From: Hydractinia symbiolongicarpus
Taxonomy: Eukaryota > Cnidaria > Hydrozoa > Anthoathecata > Hydractiniidae
DNA length: 64,000 bases
Assembly: GCF_029227915.1 (NCBI RefSeq)
Contig: NC_079880.1
Span: forward strand, 18,370,001 to 18,434,000
Reading direction: 5' to 3'
Shown here: piece by piece, positions 60,653 to 64,000 of the stretch
How the letters are laid out: each line of letters begins with the position of its first letter
How positions within the stretch are numbered: position 1 is the first letter of the stretch
Notes under the pieces: model-generated
Databases searched by the model: none
What the model was told of the DNA's origin: nothing
Seen by the model: only the letters and a program-made list of their open reading frames with translations
Made by a program: the position numbers and the translations under genes

Positions 60653-63491
60653 TTAAAGATTGTACCCAGGCCCTTTATGGTCATATTTATCTTTTTCCGA
60701 CAAATGTGGATAGAGCGGTGCACTTTCTCCACCGCTGTTGCGGGGTGGGAATTCGTCGTCAAGTGGTGCATTTGGACCCAGGATGTCTTCTCTTAGTTTC
60801 TCCATCACTTCTCCGTACAACATCACATCTCTCTTGCGAATGAACTCCAGGTATTCCAGCTCACGGAATGTTAAGGCTTTGTACAATTTCTTGCCGGTTT
60901 GACCTCGCTTTCTAGAATTCGAAACAACACTGAAATTCAAGGCTAGGTGAAAGTTTAAAGTTTAGGTAAAGTGCATATGGCAAAAAACAATGCTAAGTCA
61001 GCAAAAATTGTTGGGAATATTTATTGACGTAATTCAAAACAGCCAAAATTCAGTTTTCTAACAGTAAAGAACTACAAAAGAGAGTCAGGCGTATAACTTA
61101 ACGTTTATTACAAATTGAAAAAATGAGATAAAAAAAAGACTTTAAACAACGTTTCTTTTAAAAACGTAACAAAAGATTTGTTTATGTTTTACAAAAAGCA
61201 TTATTCATTTTCATCCTTTAGTTGTGGAAGAATTTGTTGATAAGAACAAGGAAAACCAGTATCAACTATTTTTTATTTCTAGTTCGGTCTTTTTTCAAAT
61301 AAACGCCGCTTCTCAAGATGCAGTTGTTATTATAGGCAATACGATATCAGCTTCATAGAAAAAAAATACCAACCTTATTCCAAAAATTCCGATTACATAA
61401 TGAACAATTAAAAGAACGATTCCGATCACAGAGATGACAATTCCGAAAATGAGGGCGAACCACAACACGATCAAGCAGTATTGGTACAGAATATTCTGTG
61501 AGAGCTCGCAGATAACTTTGTGTAAATTTGCTTTGGATTGCACTAACTCTTTTGATACTTCGTGTACCTCGCAGTAACCAAAAGGCGGTAGAAGAGAGTT
61601 CCCTAAAACAAACGCATACCTTGTTGTTAACGAAGTGATTGGACTGGTCAGGCTAATCCTATTATCCCTATTAATGTGCTCAGAAAGAGCAGATACTTCA
61701 CGAACAACGGTGTTGAAGACCGGTGTCAAAAAAGTTTGAGAAAAGGGTGTGAGTTTAATTACCTGGTTTAGGATGGTCTCTCATACCCATGTAATCATAA
61801 GCCATTGTGTTATTTAATCGATTCCACGCTACCCATTTGCTACCAAAGCCGACATACTGTCCGTTCAGTAAGCTGTCCAGACCAAGCAAAGCAACCAAGT
61901 TGGCAACCAAGTACAAAATTTTGATTAAAATGTTAAAGATGACTCGCAAAATCATTGTGCGGGGTGGATTTGTACGATGATTGAAGTAATGCTTTGCTAT
62001 TTTGCCGGCATCGGATTTTTCCTCGCTTTTTAGGTTGTTTTTCAAACTTATTAGATCGCTGTTAGCCGTTCTGAATGCGATGTAGGGCAGGTAAAACAAG
62101 ATTGACAAAGAGGCTACAAAGAACGGCATCCATTGGTACTAAAGAAGAAATTAGAAAAATAAGCTTTAGGTTTTTGTACGTGAAAATCGTTTTACTGTAA
62201 AAATGTTTTTACTGTGCATTAAAAAGGCATTGGCCAAATTAATTTGAAACACAGAAAACATTGGGAAGAATGTAACGCGCAATGCAGCATAGAAAAACAA
62301 TCAACCTGCAGAGCAGAAAAATTTTGTTGTGGTGTGAATTTGTAAAATCTTGCCGAGGTATGTAGAATTAAAATGCCCGCTAAAATTAAAATTCCATTCT
62401 CCAAATAAAAACCACCCCAAATTTTCCCCTCTTAAAGAAGTTAAGAATATAAATCGCACAAGTAAATGTCTCGTTAAAAAGCTGCTTTATACCTGTTGTT
62501 GCTTATTGATTGAATAGAAGCAAGCAAGCGCAAAATAAAATAGCAGAAGAATACATAGACATACTTGCAAATAGCAGAAGAATACATAGACATACCTGCA
62601 AATAGAAAGTCTTTGTCATTGGTCTACAATAAGGGTTAACAACAGTGATTTTATCAATTACTCTTTTAGTTGAGCATAGATGCAACCCAGGGTGAGCGTC
62701 TCTACCAATATAAATTCCATCATTATTTATATCCTTGGGTATACCAAAGTATCCGACTTTTCCCATCTCATTAATCAACTCTCTGTAAACGTACACCCCC
62801 TGTATCCAGCACGCCGATGATATAAAATCTCCACTCACTTTATGGGAATCTGCACATGAGAACATAACGTAGAAAAATTTAGCTACTTTCTTAGGTCGAT
62901 GCAAAAACAAGGTTCATACAGGGAGTATAAAAAGATGTTGGTTTTGCTATGATTTTTGTCACATTGTAAGGTTCCTAAGTAAACAGGCGCAAGGGAATAT
63001 CATAGGACCACAAAGAATGTAAAAAGACTAAAGACTTGTTTCCCATCGACTGCGCTAACAAGAAGATTTGAGTATTTTTTTCACTATTGCATAAAATGCG
63101 GTAGCAGACTTTTACATTTAATTTAAATGGTTGAAAATGCAAAGAGTTTATCGAGTATAATATCACAAGCAATCAGAAATATATCCAGGTTTTCGAAACT
63201 TTTCTCTTTAGAAGGCCTGGTAGACACAATGTAATACTAGAACCTAGCTAAAAGGTACGTCTTCGATTGGATTAGTTTAAAGCTCTCTATTCTCATTAAA
63301 AAAACATGGTCGCACTTACCGGGAACAATGCAGTGGATGGAATCTTGAAACCAACTAATACCCATGACCAAGGAACATGCCAACAAGATTTTCACCATAA
63401 ACATTCGATTGTATTGATCAGTATAACTGTCGTGTCTGGACTTTATGGAGATGGAGAGCATCCCCTTAATATCCGTAGCTACCATAGCCAT
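60653..63491 (-). CDS. innexin 4 (gap-junction channel subunit), five exons, divergent paralogue
   Basis: On the minus strand, exons 63491-63320, 62849-62596, 62138-61763, 61602-61374 and 60911-60653 join at GT-AG sites in the same phases (1, 0, 1, 2) to 429 residues. Exons 1 and 4 have the same lengths (172 and 229 bp) as the other three genes. The N-terminus (MAMVATDIKGMLSISIKSRH) aligns with them but is diverged. TM2 starts with the canonical innexin YQW (YQWMPFF), unlike YQYMPF in innexins 1-3. Loop 1 has Cys at the four family positions; loop 2 has YCEV and ICEL Cys. The last exon could also start 18 bp earlier at another AG; the chosen acceptor (TTCTAG) fits the paralogues best. A 31-bp tandem duplication covers the exon 2 donor. 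Confidence 0.93.
62541..62603. repeat. 31-bp tandem duplication across the innexin 4 exon 2 donor
   Basis: TAGCAGAAGAATACATAGAC... starts at 62541 and again at 62572. On the minus strand the true donor is TTGCAG/GTATGT and the copy 31 bp inside the intron reads TTGCAA/GTATGT, a near-perfect decoy donor. Confidence 0.8.
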
Positions 63492-64000
63492 CTTAAATTA
63501 GTTCTTTCTTCGTCACGACAAGCAGGTATATTTTTTATTTTTTTTTGTTTTTTGTTCTTCTCAATAACTTGTAAACTTTACTTGTTCTGAGGGAAAAAAA
63601 GTCAAGTTATAAATAACTGCACTAAAAAATTAGGCGCTAATGTAATCGGTCCCTTAAAATTGTGTCGTTAAAACAGAGACACAACACGATACATGTTCCC
63701 TCTTGTTTGCAAGATTATTGAAAAATATAAGAAAAAGTCATGATAAATAATAAAAGTGCAGGAGGGTGACGTCAAACGTGACAGACACGCATTAAGTGTT
63801 ATTGTAATTTGACAAAAAAAACACCAAGTTAGCTTCACGTTGAAACTGCCAGAATCTGTAATAGCTGATTAGAAGAAAAATGATAAAAAATAGGAATATA
63901 TGTAGACTTTTATACAAATTCTAAAAATTCGTTATAAATTAAGATTATAAACATAATATAGAAAAAAAGAGTAACAGAAAATGGTCTGAAAACAACAATT
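63492..64000. other. upstream of innexin 4; no gene seen
   Basis: AT-rich sequence that would contain the innexin 4 promoter and 5' UTR. No element can be named. Confidence 0.5.

Overview
The window reads as a piece of a cnidarian nuclear genome, most likely a hydrozoan. It is AT-rich, its genes carry GT-AG introns, and its only clearly intact host genes are four innexin (gap-junction channel) genes that share one five-exon layout. Most of the remaining sequence is transposon debris. The hydrozoan call rests on innexin type and repeat style; species cannot be fixed by eye.

Layout. 1-5.2 kb: a decayed Polinton/Maverick-type element (endogenous virus-like DNA) with an unidentified partial protein, a broken double-jelly-roll major capsid gene, a small broken zinc-finger gene, a broken small membrane protein, an open retroviral-type integrase whose second catalytic Asp reads Asn, and the 5' part only of a protein-primed DNA polymerase B gene. 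5.4-6.4 kb: fragments of an NLR-like gene (DZIP3/HEPN-like domain, start of a P-loop NTPase, then TPR) with the NTPase missing. 6.4-17 kb: no gene; several MITE-like repeats. 17.2-19.5 kb: innexin 1. 20.6-29.3 kb: a large inverted-repeat element read as PIF/Harbinger, holding a broken MADF-BESS gene and a transposase remnant, and itself invaded by a head-to-tail array of Helentron-like units. 31-34.4 kb: more Helentron-like copies and two abutting LINE remnants. 37.1 kb: a 51-bp tandem repeat. 39.5-42.0 kb: innexin 2, with a ~345-bp TTTA microsatellite in intron 4. 43.7-44.3 kb: a broken C2H2 zinc-finger gene copy. 48.6 kb: an orphan coding exon. 50.5 and 51.5 kb: tRNA-derived SINE sequences. 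52.0-53.6 kb: innexin 3. 53.7-60.6 kb: repeats only. 60.7-63.5 kb (minus strand): innexin 4.

How the genes relate. Innexins 1-3 are tandem paralogues on the plus strand; innexin 4 is an older, inverted relative. Similarity among 1-3 is a mosaic: exon 1 and the first two thirds of exon 3 are nearly identical in all three, the end of exon 3 and exon 5 match only between 1 and 2, and part of exon 4 matches only between 1 and 3. Exon 2, which encodes the first extracellular (docking) loop, differs in every copy. This is the pattern expected if gene conversion homogenises channel-core exons while the docking exon diverges. Innexin 3 also has a GC-AG intron and a shortened last exon. I consider this cluster the most interesting system in the window, followed by the nested Harbinger/Helentron structure and the degraded Polinton.
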